Of a DNA stretch of 11,136 bases, positions 1-8,527 are shown one piece after another. The DNA comes from Clostridiales bacterium (GTDB lineage: Bacteria > Bacillota > Clostridia > Christensenellales > Aristaeellaceae). The notes beneath the pieces were generated by a model, which did no database searches, was not told the origin of the DNA, and saw only the letters and a program-made list of their open reading frames with translations. Both the position numbers and the translations under genes were made by a program. Location: positions 1-11,136 of the forward strand of contig SFFS01000076.1 in NCBI GenBank assembly GCA_004557805.1. The letters are read 5' to 3'. Positions within the stretch are counted from its first letter, which is position 1. Every line of letters begins with the position of its first letter.

Positions 1-500
1 CCATGATGCTCCCGATGAAGAACCGGCTCGGCCTCGCGCTGGTCACGCACACGCATCTCAAGGAGGTCATGCAGGGCGAACCCGAAACACCGCCCCGGCG
101 CGGCGGATTGTTTTCGCGGCGCAGCGCGCCGCAGGAACCGCAGCGCGAAACCTGCATCGTCTGCGACAGGCTCGAAAACACGATGAACCGCTATCTCTTT
201 ACCACCCTGCACCTGTTTGAAAACGACGGGGAATTCCGCAGCGCTTTCCTCGCCTCGAAGGGACTGTGTATTCCGCACGCGCGCGCCCTGACCCGCATGG
301 CGGGCGAGAACCTCTCCGCTGAAAAGGCGGAAGCCTTCTGCAGCCAGCTGAACGCCCTGCAAAAGCGGAACCTGGAGCGCGTCGAGCAGGAGCTGTTCTG
401 GTTTACTCAGAAGTTCGATTACCGCAACGCCGACAAGCCCTGGGGCAACGCCAAGGACTCCCCCGAACGCGCGATCCTGAAGCTGCGGGGGAAGATGTGA
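1..500 (+). CDS. DUF6062 family protein, C-terminal part (5' end outside window)
   Basis: This is the 3' part of a gene whose reading frame is open to the left edge; the first ATG (position 3) is probably internal. Counting from that ATG, the visible 165 residues contain a CxxC pair (C51, C54), then an aromatic-rich helix, then a CIPH motif (C89, H92). This Cys-x2-Cys ... Cys-x2-His layout is typical of the second half of DUF6062 proteins, which carry two such units and are common in Clostridia. The paired Cys/His sites suggest metal binding, but that is inference and no activity is established. The C-terminal part has mixed-charge helical stretches and no membrane segment or signal peptide. 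The frame ends at TGA 498-500, just before a strong hairpin. It converges on the DUF4230 gene. The family call is from remembered sequence pattern, moderately sure; function unknown. Confidence 0.7.
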   Translation, partial: MMLPMKNRLGLALVTHTHLKEVMQGEPETPPRRGGLFSRRSAPQEPQRETCIVCDRLENTMNRYLFTTLHLFENDGEFRSAFLASKGLCIPHARALTRMAGENLSAEKAEAFCSQLNALQKRNLERVEQELFWFTQKFDYRNADKPWGNAKDSPERAILKLRGKM

Positions 501-512
501 AAATAAAATGTT

Positions 513-560
513 TCAGGGGGAAAACCCTTCCTTTCGAAAAAGGAAGGGTTTTCCCCCTGA
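513..560. terminator. Perfect 22-bp-arm palindrome between convergent genes; probable bidirectional terminator
   Basis: Arms 513-534 and 539-560 are exact reverse complements around a CGAA loop (535-538). Each arm joins a G5 block to AAAA and CCCTTCC, so the stem is very stable. It begins 13 bases after the DUF6062 stop and lies 35 bases from the DUF4230 stop, so it serves both convergent genes. On the minus strand the exit sequence is T-rich (TTTTATTTT). On the plus strand a second small hairpin (566-578, TTTCC-GAA-GGAAA) leads into a T6 run at 582-587, which would complete termination. The arm length and perfection exceed a usual terminator, so it may also be a copy of a dispersed palindromic repeat. 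Confidence 0.7.
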
Positions 561-594
561 CCCCCTTTCCGAAGGAAACCGTTTTTTCTCCGCT

Positions 595-1242
595 TCATTG
601 GGCTACAAAAATATATTTATACACCTGCGGATTATATGTCTGTTCAAGGAGACCGGTTATTAACGTTTCAGCGTTTTCCTTTGCCTGCTCAAACAGGCCG
701 CGCTTTTTCGCCGTCTCTTCTATCTTATCGATCATTGAAAGTCTGGCCGCCTGAATGTCCTCAAGGCCGAGCGGGGTAAAGATGTTATGGCGCTCATCAT
801 AGATTTCAAGAGAATCCTCCAATATCTCTATCCCGAGGATTTCTATTTTGGGAAGATAGATTTTTACTTCTTTCAGCAGTTCTTTTCCAAAGACCTTCAG
901 TTTTTCAAAATTGAGTCCGGCTCTTACTATGCCGTCATAGCTGAACACATACTTGCTGTCGGTCAATGGTATACTCCAGCCCCAGAGTCTGGCGCTGTCG
1001 TCCGTTACGCTTACCACAGTAAAATAGCCGGTCTGCGTTACCAGCTCGCCAACATTGTTGAGTCCAAATTTTGTAATTCGATGATTGACCTGTAATGTCG
1101 TCATTGCGGCAAATGAATCTGCGCCGACCGCTATTCCGATTACGACGACGATTAAGAAAAGACGAAACGCTTTTCGCCTTTTCAATCTTTGCTTTCTCTT
1201 TCCTGGTTGACGCTCCAAAGACTCCGCGTTATCACCGCCCAT
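595..1242 (-). CDS. DUF4230 domain protein, membrane-anchored
   Basis: The 215-residue protein starts with a strongly basic N-terminus (KRKQRLKRRK, about residues 15-24). One hydrophobic segment follows (about 26-46), then a soluble domain (about 55-210) that matches the DUF4230 pattern: a GELVTQTGYFTVV strand, an IVRAGLNFEKLKV core, then KIYLPKIEILGIEI, and a helical C-terminus rich in Glu and Lys. The topology is predicted as N-in with the domain outside the membrane. The function of DUF4230 is unknown. The gene is clearly more AT-rich than its neighbours (the first 60 bases of its 3' end are about 37% GC, against roughly 60% nearby). The ATG at 1240-1242 has no evident Shine-Dalgarno sequence. 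A TTG at codon 9 is a poor alternative, so the start is uncertain. It stands alone between the palindrome and the parC terminator. Confidence 0.75.
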   Translation of the reverse strand: MGGDNAESLERQPGKRKQRLKRRKAFRLFLIVVVIGIAVGADSFAAMTTLQVNHRITKFGLNNVGELVTQTGYFTVVSVTDDSARLWGWSIPLTDSKYVFSYDGIVRAGLNFEKLKVFGKELLKEVKIYLPKIEILGIEILEDSLEIYDERHNIFTPLGLEDIQAARLSMIDKIEETAKKRGLFEQAKENAETLITGLLEQTYNPQVYKYIFVAQ

Positions 1243-1257
1243 ATCAATACGGACAGT

Positions 1258-1266
1258 ATTTTACCA
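1258..1266 (-). promoter_or_regulatory. Possible extended -10 element for the DUF4230 gene
   Basis: On the minus strand, TGG-TAAAAT (hexamer 1258-1263, TG just upstream) resembles an extended -10 box. At 17-bp spacing the -35 position reads ACAGTT, which is weak. Transcription would begin near 1251, leaving only about 9 bases before the ATG at 1242, so either the mRNA is nearly leaderless or the true signals lie elsewhere. The rest of 1243-1390 shows no gene or repeat I can support. Confidence 0.3.
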
Positions 1267-1393
1267 TATCCAAAACCATGAACTGTTGCGGTTGCTTATC
1301 GTTTTTGTGATGTTTTTCTAAAATTCGCTCCTGCAATTCTGCAATCCTCGCATCATCGGCACCATGTAAAGCCGTTCTTTTGACAGCGCAGCA

Positions 1394-1421
1394 GCGGCGG
1401 CGGAGAAACCTCCGCCGCCGC
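1394..1421 (-). terminator. Terminator-like hairpin after the topoisomerase A subunit gene
   Basis: A perfect 12-bp GC-only-loop-flanking stem is formed by 1394-1405 (GCGGCGGCGGAG) and 1410-1421 (CTCCGCCGCCGC) with loop AAAC. It lies 7 bases past the parC stop codon (1429-1431). The stem is very stable but no clean T-run follows on the minus strand (TGCTGCGCTGTCAAAAG), so intrinsic termination is likely but not certain. It closes the nadE-parE-parC unit. Confidence 0.6.
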
Positions 1422-1428
1422 CGTCTCT

Positions 1429-3876
1429 TTACGCCCGTTCCAGTCCGGTAACGACGTCCTCCATCAGCGCCATCACAAGCATGCAGCCCTTGCCCGCGCG
1501 CGCGTCGATGGGCACGAACTCGGTATCAAAGGTTGTGGCGGGGCTTGTCTTTTGCCGAATGGTAAAGTTGTACGGCTCGGTTACGTAGAGCGCCCCGGCA
1601 AGGATATTGCCGTTGGAGCCGTTCTTGTTGAACGTAAACGCCTTCAGGCCCTTGCCGCCGCGGCCCTGCGTTTCAAAATCGAGCGCGAGAACGCGCTTGG
1701 CGTAGCCGCGATCGGAAATGAGCAGCATCTCGCCCAGCTCGGCGTTCTGGCAGAACGCATAGGCGATCTCGTCGCCCTCGTCGAGCGTCATGGCGCGCAC
1801 GCCCGCCGCAACGCGGCCGTTGACCGGCACCTGATCGACGGCGAAGCGAATCGACATCGCCTTGCGCGTGAGCAGCAGCACGGAATCTTCCTTCGCGGGC
1901 AGCACGCACAGCAGGCTGTCGCCGCCGCGCAGGGTCAGCGCCGCGAACTTCGCTTTTTTCACGGCGTAAGCCGCCGCTTCGGTCCGCTTGATCTGGCCGT
2001 TTTTCGTAACAAACAGCAGGTCGGGCAGCTTTTCCAGTTCTCCCGGGCGCAGGCACAGCAGCGTCACCACCGTTTCGCCCTTTTCCAGCCCGCTCAGCAG
2101 GCCGGACGGCAGCGTGCCGCGATCCTTCGGGCGGTTCATCTCGTTCAGCGACGCCACGGCCAGCGGGAAGCAGCCGCCCCGGTCGGTGAAGAAATAAAGC
2201 GTCGCGTCGGTCTGCGTGCGGAATACCTCGGTGGGAACGTCCTTTTCATCCTCAGCGGGCGGGAGCTTATCGAACCCGCGCGGGGAAAGGCGGCGGATCT
2301 GTCCGCCGCGCGTGCGCAGCACGACCGTATCCTCGGGGACGGGCGTTTCGTCGGGCAGCGGTTCGGAATCCTTTTCCAGCGAAATCAGCTGCGTGCGGCG
2401 CGGATCGGCGTAGCGCGCCTTGATATCGAGCAGCTCCTCGCGGATGACGGCCATGAGCTTTTTATGGCTGGCGAGAATCCCCTCAAGCCGCTTGATCTCG
2501 CGCGCCAGCTTCGCATGCTCTTCGCGCAGGGTGATGATTTCCAGGTTCGTCAGGCGGCGAAGCCGCATATCGAGAATCGCCTGCGCCTGCAGTTCGGAAA
2601 GGGCAAACGTGTCCATCAGGCGCTGCTTGGCCTCTTTGTCGTTCTTCGAGGAACGGATGAGGCGGATCACCTCGTCGAGGTTGTCGACGGCGATAATCAG
2701 GCCGTCCAAAATATGCTGGCGCGCGCGCGCCTGATCGAGATCATACTGCGTGCGGCGCGTAACGACATGCTCCTGATGCTTCAGGAAGCACGCGATGATG
2801 CGCTTGAGCCCCATCAGTTCGGGCTTACCCTCGGCAATGGCCATCATGTTCACGCCAAAGGTGACCTGCAAATCGGAATATTTATACAGCACGGCGAGGA
2901 TCTTCTGCGGATCGTAATCGCGCTTGACCTCGATCACGGCGCGCAGGCCCTGCCGGTCGCTTTCATCGCGGATATCGTAGATTCCGGCCAGCGCCGCCTT
3001 TTTCTCCTCGGAAAGCTGGAGAATCTTTTGCAGCATGGCCGCCTTGTTCACCTGATACGGCACTTCCGTCACAACGATCAGCTTGCGCCCAGCCGATCCG
3101 TCCTCGAGATGAACCTTCGCGCGCAGCGTCAGCTTGCCGCGGCCGGTTTCATAGGCGGTGCGGATTTCCGGCGTGTTCAGCAGCACGCCGCCGGTCGGGA
3201 AGTCGGGGCAGGGGATATGCCGCATCAACCCCTCGGTGGAAATATCCGGATCGTCGATCATGGCGACCACGCCGTCGATCGTCTCGCCGAGATTGTGCGT
3301 GGGGATATTCGTAGCGAGGCCCACGGCGATGCCCGACGTGCCGTTCACCAACAGGTTCGGATAGCGCGCGGGCAGCATGTCCGGCTCCTTGAGGGTTTCG
3401 TCGAAATTCAGCCGGAAGGGCACGGTATCCTTTTCGATGTCGCGCAGCATTTCCAGCGCCAGCGGCGCCATGCGCGCTTCGGTGTATCGCATGGCGGCGG
3501 CGCTGTCGCCGTCGATGGAGCCGAAGTTGCCGTGACCGTCGACGAGCGTGCCGCGCAGCGAGAACGGCTGCGCCAGTCGAACCAGCGCGTCGTACACCGA
3601 CGAATCGCCGTGCGGGTGATATTTACCAAGGCAATCGCCGACGATGCGCGCGCACTTGCGGTGCGGCTTATCGGGCGAAAGCCCCAGCTCGGACATGGTA
3701 TAGAGGATGCGCCGCTGCACGGGCTTGAGTCCGTCCTCCACGCGCGGCAGCGCGCGCTCGAGGATTACGTGCTCGGCGTAGGGCATCATGGAATCGCGCA
3801 TGACGTCTTCCATGTTGGCCGTAATGATGATTTCGCCCGTGCCGTGCTGGACGGGCGGCTCCGTTTTCTTTGCCAT
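1429..3876 (-). CDS. parC: Type IIA DNA topoisomerase subunit A, topoisomerase IV-type (GyrA/ParC family)
   Basis: This subunit breaks and rejoins DNA through a tyrosyl-phosphate bond and pairs with the B subunit encoded just upstream. The 815 residues are full length. The winged-helix/tower part carries RKCARIVGD (73-81), KYHPHGDSSVYD (85-96) and the catalytic Tyr131 in AAAMRYTEAR. The intercalating Ile is at 191 in ATNIPTHN, and the coiled-coil C-gate motif QAILDMRLRRL is at 432-442. The quinolone-determining positions are Ser92 and Asp96, the sensitive-type residues. The C-terminal propeller begins at about 515. Its first blade reads RRLSPRGFDKLPPAEDEKD and has no GyrA box (QRRGGKG). A related QGRGGKG occurs only near the end (737-743). 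Loss of the first-blade box, and the lack of dnaA or recF nearby, favour topoisomerase IV over gyrase. An alternative label is gyrA. The ATG is 2 bp after the B-subunit stop, with GGGAAA upstream. Confidence 0.9.
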   Translation of the reverse strand: MAKKTEPPVQHGTGEIIITANMEDVMRDSMMPYAEHVILERALPRVEDGLKPVQRRILYTMSELGLSPDKPHRKCARIVGDCLGKYHPHGDSSVYDALVRLAQPFSLRGTLVDGHGNFGSIDGDSAAAMRYTEARMAPLALEMLRDIEKDTVPFRLNFDETLKEPDMLPARYPNLLVNGTSGIAVGLATNIPTHNLGETIDGVVAMIDDPDISTEGLMRHIPCPDFPTGGVLLNTPEIRTAYETGRGKLTLRAKVHLEDGSAGRKLIVVTEVPYQVNKAAMLQKILQLSEEKKAALAGIYDIRDESDRQGLRAVIEVKRDYDPQKILAVLYKYSDLQVTFGVNMMAIAEGKPELMGLKRIIACFLKHQEHVVTRRTQYDLDQARARQHILDGLIIAVDNLDEVIRLIRSSKNDKEAKQRLMDTFALSELQAQAILDMRLRRLTNLEIITLREEHAKLAREIKRLEGILASHKKLMAVIREELLDIKARYADPRRTQLISLEKDSEPLPDETPVPEDTVVLRTRGGQIRRLSPRGFDKLPPAEDEKDVPTEVFRTQTDATLYFFTDRGGCFPLAVASLNEMNRPKDRGTLPSGLLSGLEKGETVVTLLCLRPGELEKLPDLLFVTKNGQIKRTEAAAYAVKKAKFAALTLRGGDSLLCVLPAKEDSVLLLTRKAMSIRFAVDQVPVNGRVAAGVRAMTLDEGDEIAYAFCQNAELGEMLLISDRGYAKRVLALDFETQGRGGKGLKAFTFNKNGSNGNILAGALYVTEPYNFTIRQKTSPATTFDTEFVPIDARAGKGCMLVMALMEDVVTGLERA

Positions 3877-3878
3877 GA

Positions 3879-5842
<1,964 letters not shown>

Positions 5843-5843
<1 letters not shown>

Positions 5844-6583
5844 TACAGAAGTTCATCCCCCATGAAGCAGTCGGGCATGCGCCGCTTGTGTTCGCTGCGC
5901 GCGTGGTAGCGCTCGATGACGGCGCGGTCGTGATCCGCCGCCTCGCCGGTGCGCATATATTTTTCAATGGCGGCGTAGGAAACGCCCATTTCCTTTTCGT
6001 CCGTCTGGCCTTCGTACAGGCCGGCGCTGGGCGCCTTTTCGATGATCGAATCCGGCGCGCCCAGATAGCGGAGGAATTCGTAAATCTCGCTGACGTACAG
6101 ATCTGCGATGGGGTTGACGTCGAACGCGCCGTCGCCCCATTTGGTAAAATAGCCCATATAGCGCTCGCAGCGGTTGCCCGTGCCCACGACGAGCCGGTTC
6201 TCCGCCGCGCCGATGGCGTAAAGCGCGGTCATCCGCAGGCGCGGCGCGATGTTGGAAAGCGCTGCGGAGGGCAGGCTTTCCTCGCCACCGAGCCGTTCCG
6301 TCAGCGCGCGGCGCACGTCCGTCAGATCAACGGTGCGGGTTTCAATCCCGAATTTTTCGGCCACCTTCAGGCCGTCAGCCATATCAGAACCGAAGTTCTG
6401 CTTCGACGCGCAGGGCAGGATCACGCCGACCGTGTTCTCGCAGGCGGCCTTGCAGAGAATGCCCGCCAGCGCGCTGTCCTTGCCGCCGCTGTTGCCCAGC
6501 ACGAAGCCCTTCGCCCCGCTCTCTTTCAGCGCGTTTTGCAGGAACGCGACGCGGCGCTGCGTTTCCAATGCATAATCTCTCAT
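5843..6583 (-). CDS. nadE: NAD+ synthetase, ammonia-dependent (NadE)
   Basis: This enzyme converts deamido-NAD+, ATP and ammonia to NAD+, the last step of NAD synthesis. From the ATG at 6581-6583 the protein has 246 residues, slightly shorter than the usual 270 or so. The PP-loop is GNSGGKDS (about residues 30-37), with Lys where many homologues have Ile or Val. Further family motifs are the VVGTGN strand, YMGYFTKWGDGAFDVNP and APSAGLYEGQTDE. No nitrilase/glutaminase domain is fused, so free ammonia or a separate glutaminase would supply nitrogen. The frame can be extended to a GTG at 6602-6604, but that lies at about the predicted transcript start. The ATG chosen here has AAGGAGGA (6589-6596) at good spacing. 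It is the first gene of the unit with the topoisomerase subunits. The call is firm; the reason for the gene pairing is not apparent. Confidence 0.92.
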
Positions 6584-6588
6584 GCAAT

Positions 6589-6596
6589 TCCTCCTT
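6589..6596 (-). promoter_or_regulatory. Shine-Dalgarno site that fixes the nadE start
   Basis: The minus strand reads AAGGAGGA here, five bases before the ATG at 6581-6583. This favours that codon over the upstream in-frame GTG at 6602-6604. Confidence 0.85.
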
Positions 6597-6614
6597 TTTG
6601 GCACATAACAAAAT

Positions 6615-6644
6615 AGTATAGCATTATTTGAACGCCGCTGTCAA
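6615..6644 (-). promoter_or_regulatory. Sigma-70-type promoter of the nadE-parE-parC unit
   Basis: On the minus strand a perfect TTGACA (6639-6644) is followed, after 18 bp, by TATACT (6615-6620). A TGC immediately before it makes an extended -10 element. The expected start is near 6608, giving a leader of about 25 bases to the nadE ATG. No riboswitch or attenuator fits in that leader. Confidence 0.85.
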
Positions 6645-6668
6645 ACCGTGGCGCTTTGCGCCGCAATG

Positions 6669-6677
6669 TGATATGAT
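6669..6677 (+). promoter_or_regulatory. Extended -10 promoter element for the deoxyribosyltransferase-family gene
   Basis: TGA-TATGAT (hexamer 6672-6677) is a good extended -10 box, with a predicted transcript start near 6684. No good -35 box sits at 17 bp; that position instead overlaps a small dyad, GGCGC-TTT-GCGCC (6650-6662). It is divergent from the nadE promoter. Confidence 0.6.
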
Positions 6678-6706
6678 AACGCCGACGACGATTTCAGGAG
6701 GCTGCT

Positions 6707-7129
6707 ATGGTTTATTACGCAGGGCCGATGTTCAGCGAAGCGGAGCTGGCGTTTAACGTGAAAGCGGCGGCGGAGCTGGAAAAGGCGGGGCTTACGGTGT
6801 TCCTGCCGCAGCGCGACGGCGGCAGGATGAGCGAAATGCTCAAAACGATGACGCCGGACGAGGTGAGCCGCGAAATCTTCCGCACCGATATGGAGAACAT
6901 CCGCAGGGCGGAGGCGTTTCTTTTCGTGCTTGACGGGCGCGTGCCCGACGAGGGCGCGTGCGTGGCGCTCGGGCTTGCCTATGCCGCGGGCGTGCCGTGC
7001 TACGGCCTCAAGACCGATCCGCGCACGGTGATGGACGGCCGCATGAACCCGATGATCGAAGGCCCCATCCTGCGCGTATTCGCCTCGGCGCAGGAGGCGG
7101 CGGCTTTTTTGGCGGCGCGAAGCGCCTGA
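6707..7129 (+). CDS. Nucleoside 2-deoxyribosyltransferase family protein, expected catalytic Glu replaced by Ala
   Basis: Members of this family (PF05014) exchange or remove the base of deoxyribonucleosides or nucleotides through a covalent Glu intermediate, using a Rossmann-like fold. The 140 residues show the family order: YYAGPMF (3-9), FLPQRDG (32-38), Asp61 in RTDMENI, LDGRVPDEG (75-83), LGLAYA (88-93), TDPR (103-106) and NPM (114-116). The conserved element usually reads D-x-G-x-x-x-E-L-G. Here it is DEGACVALG, so the expected nucleophile position is Ala87 (GCG, 6965-6967). The activity may therefore be lost or changed. ATG 6707 has AGGAGG (6696-6701) five bases upstream. The gene stands alone and ends 5 bp before the -35 box of the pheS promoter. 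No terminator is evident after it, so some readthrough into the T-box leader is possible. Confidence 0.8.
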   Translation: MVYYAGPMFSEAELAFNVKAAAELEKAGLTVFLPQRDGGRMSEMLKTMTPDEVSREIFRTDMENIRRAEAFLFVLDGRVPDEGACVALGLAYAAGVPCYGLKTDPRTVMDGRMNPMIEGPILRVFASAQEAAAFLAARSA

Positions 7130-7134
7130 ATCGC

Positions 7135-7163
7135 TTGCAAACCCGTTTCTTCTATGATATAAT
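7135..7163 (+). promoter_or_regulatory. Sigma-70-type promoter of the T-box-pheS-pheT unit
   Basis: TTGCAA (7135-7140), a 17-bp spacer and TATAAT (7158-7163) form a near-consensus promoter, and TG at 7155-7156 makes it an extended -10. The transcript should start near 7170, giving a leader of about 290 bases before pheS. Confidence 0.85.
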
Positions 7164-7169
7164 TCCGTC

Positions 7170-7426
7170 CATCGGCAATGAAGGAGACTATGCCCGATAG
7201 CTCGTCCGTTCCAGAGAAAGCGGCCGGGGCGTTTTCGCCCCAGGCTGGAAGCCGCTGCGGACCGCGCGGGGAATTCCCTCCCGAGCCGCCCCGCTGAAAG
7301 GCCAGTAGGCGGGGCCGGGAACGAGCCCGTTATCCCGTCGAGGCCGTAAGGCGCGCCTGCGCCCGCGGCAAAAAAGGGTGGTACCACGCTGCGCCTGCCT
7401 GCGTCCCTTCACGCGGCAGGCTTTTT
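7170..7426 (+). ncRNA. T-box leader (tRNA-Phe-sensing riboswitch) of pheST
   Basis: This leader senses uncharged tRNA-Phe and lets transcription continue into pheS. The diagnostic T-box AAGGGTGGTACCACG lies at 7374-7388. An antiterminator can form from AAGGG (7374-7378) plus ACG (7386-7388) pairing with CGTCCCTT (7402-7409). That leaves the standard seven-base bulge TGGTACC (7379-7385), whose TGGT matches a tRNA ending ACCA, as expected for tRNA-Phe with discriminator A. Upstream elements include AGAGA (7213-7217), a long Stem I distal arm closed by GGGGCG/CGCCCC, and CGTTATC, usual after Stem I. GAA-TTC-CCT at 7271-7279 places a UUC (Phe) specifier at 7274-7276, flanked by GCTCG (7200-7204) and CGAGC (7282-7286) at the base of Stem I. 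Family and target are firm; the exact Stem I pairing is my hand fold. Confidence 0.92.
7393..7426 (+). terminator. T-box attenuator terminator
   Basis: GCCTGCC (7393-7399) plus GCGT (7401-7404) pair with ACGC plus GGCAGGC (7411-7421), with one bulged T at 7400 and loop CCCTTC. T5 follows at 7422-7426, and a further T7 at 7433-7439. The left arm shares 7401-7404 with the antiterminator, so the two structures exclude each other. Confidence 0.9.
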
Positions 7427-7459
7427 GCATTCTTTTTTTCAAACCGGAGGAGGAGAATC

Positions 7460-8482
7460 ATGCAGGATAAGATTCGCCAGATCGTGGCCGAAGCGCGCGA
7501 AGCGCTGGAAAAGGCCGACAACACCGCCGCGCTGGAGGCGCTGCGCGTGCAGTTTCAGGGCAAAAAGGGCAGCCTGACGCAGCTTCTGCGCGGCATGGGC
7601 CAGCTCAGCCCCGAAGAGCGCCCGCAGATGGGCGCGCTCATCAACGCCGCCCGCGAGAGCATCGGCGCGATGATCGACGAGCGCCGCGGCGCGCTGCGCG
7701 CCGCCGAGCGCGAAATGCAGCTCGCGCGCGAAACCATCGACGTGACCGAGCCGCGTCCCTTCCCCAAAACGGGCACGATGCATCCGCTGTACAAGGTGCA
7801 GGACGAAATGATCGACGTGTTCACCGGCATGGGCTTCGACGTGGCGGAAGGCCCGGAGGTGGAGCTGGATACGTTCAACTTCGAGCTGCTGAACCTGCCG
7901 AAAAACCATCCCGCCCGCGACGCGCAGGATACGTTCTATATCGAGGATAACATGGTGCTGCGCACCCACACCTCGCCCGTGCAGGCCCGCACGATGCAGA
8001 CGCGCAAGCCGCCGTTCCGCATCGTGTGCCCCGGCCGCGTCTACCGCGCCGACGAAGTGGACGCCACGCACAGCCCGGTGTTCCATCAGATGGAAGGCCT
8101 GGCCATTGACAGAGACGTTTCCATGTGCGACCTGAAGGGCACGCTGGACGCGTTCGTCAAGAGCGTATTCGGCGAGGACATGCAGACGCGCTTCCGTCCT
8201 TCCTTCTTCCCGTTCACCGAGCCCTCCGCCGAGGTCGACATGAGCTGCATGGCCTGCCACGGCAAGGGCTGCCGCGTGTGCAAGGGCACCGGCTGGATCG
8301 AGGTGCTCGGCTGCGGCATGGTCAACCCCAAGGTGCTGGACATGAACGGAATCGACTCGAACGTATATTCCGGCTTCGCCTTCGGCATCGGCCTGGAGCG
8401 TATTGCAATGCTCAAATACGGCGTGAACGACATGCGTCTTTTCTACGAGGGCGACACCCGCTTCCTCGAGCAGTTCCGCTGA
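7460..8482 (+). CDS. pheS: Phenylalanyl-tRNA synthetase alpha subunit
   Basis: This is the catalytic subunit of the alpha2beta2 enzyme that charges tRNA-Phe. At 340 residues it has the normal bacterial length. An N-terminal coiled-coil arm (about 1-90, rich in Ala, Glu and Arg) is followed by the class II core. This starts at HPLYKVQDE (from 108), with motif 2 around FRIVCPGRVYRADEVD (from 186) and HQMEGL, and motif 3 at GFGIGLER-like GFAFGIGLERIAM (305-317). FPFTEPSAEVD precedes four cysteines in C263-x2-C266 and C271-x2-C274, a possible zinc site found in many Firmicute PheS proteins. ATG 7460 has a strong GGAGGAGG (7446-7453). The gene is under the T-box leader and 45 bp before pheT. All catalytic motifs look intact. 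Confidence 0.97.
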   Translation: MQDKIRQIVAEAREALEKADNTAALEALRVQFQGKKGSLTQLLRGMGQLSPEERPQMGALINAARESIGAMIDERRGALRAAEREMQLARETIDVTEPRPFPKTGTMHPLYKVQDEMIDVFTGMGFDVAEGPEVELDTFNFELLNLPKNHPARDAQDTFYIEDNMVLRTHTSPVQARTMQTRKPPFRIVCPGRVYRADEVDATHSPVFHQMEGLAIDRDVSMCDLKGTLDAFVKSVFGEDMQTRFRPSFFPFTEPSAEVDMSCMACHGKGCRVCKGTGWIEVLGCGMVNPKVLDMNGIDSNVYSGFAFGIGLERIAMLKYGVNDMRLFYEGDTRFLEQFR

Positions 8483-8527
8483 GAAGCGCGCGCTCCTTCA
8501 TCATCGACACAGGGAAGGGAAGTTATT

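Noticed and set aside
787..1310. Plus-strand open frames opposite the DUF4230 gene
   Set aside because: The minus-strand translation has a coherent basic N-terminus, membrane segment and DUF4230 pattern; the plus-strand frames show nothing comparable.
6584..6604. Upstream GTG start for nadE adding seven residues
   Set aside because: It lies at the predicted transcript start with no ribosome binding site, while the internal ATG has a strong AAGGAGGA.
7114..7126. GGCGC-GAA-GCGCC hairpin at the end of the deoxyribosyltransferase-family gene as a terminator
   Set aside because: The stem is only 5 bp and no T-run follows (TGAATCGC).
6641..7387. 248-codon minus-strand frame opposite the deoxyribosyltransferase-family gene and T-box
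   Set aside because: It runs through a well-supported promoter, riboswitch and gene on the other strand; the composition is that of antisense sequence.
7439..8260. 273-codon minus-strand frame opposite pheS
   Set aside because: Antisense shadow of a fully recognisable pheS; no start signals or family resemblance.
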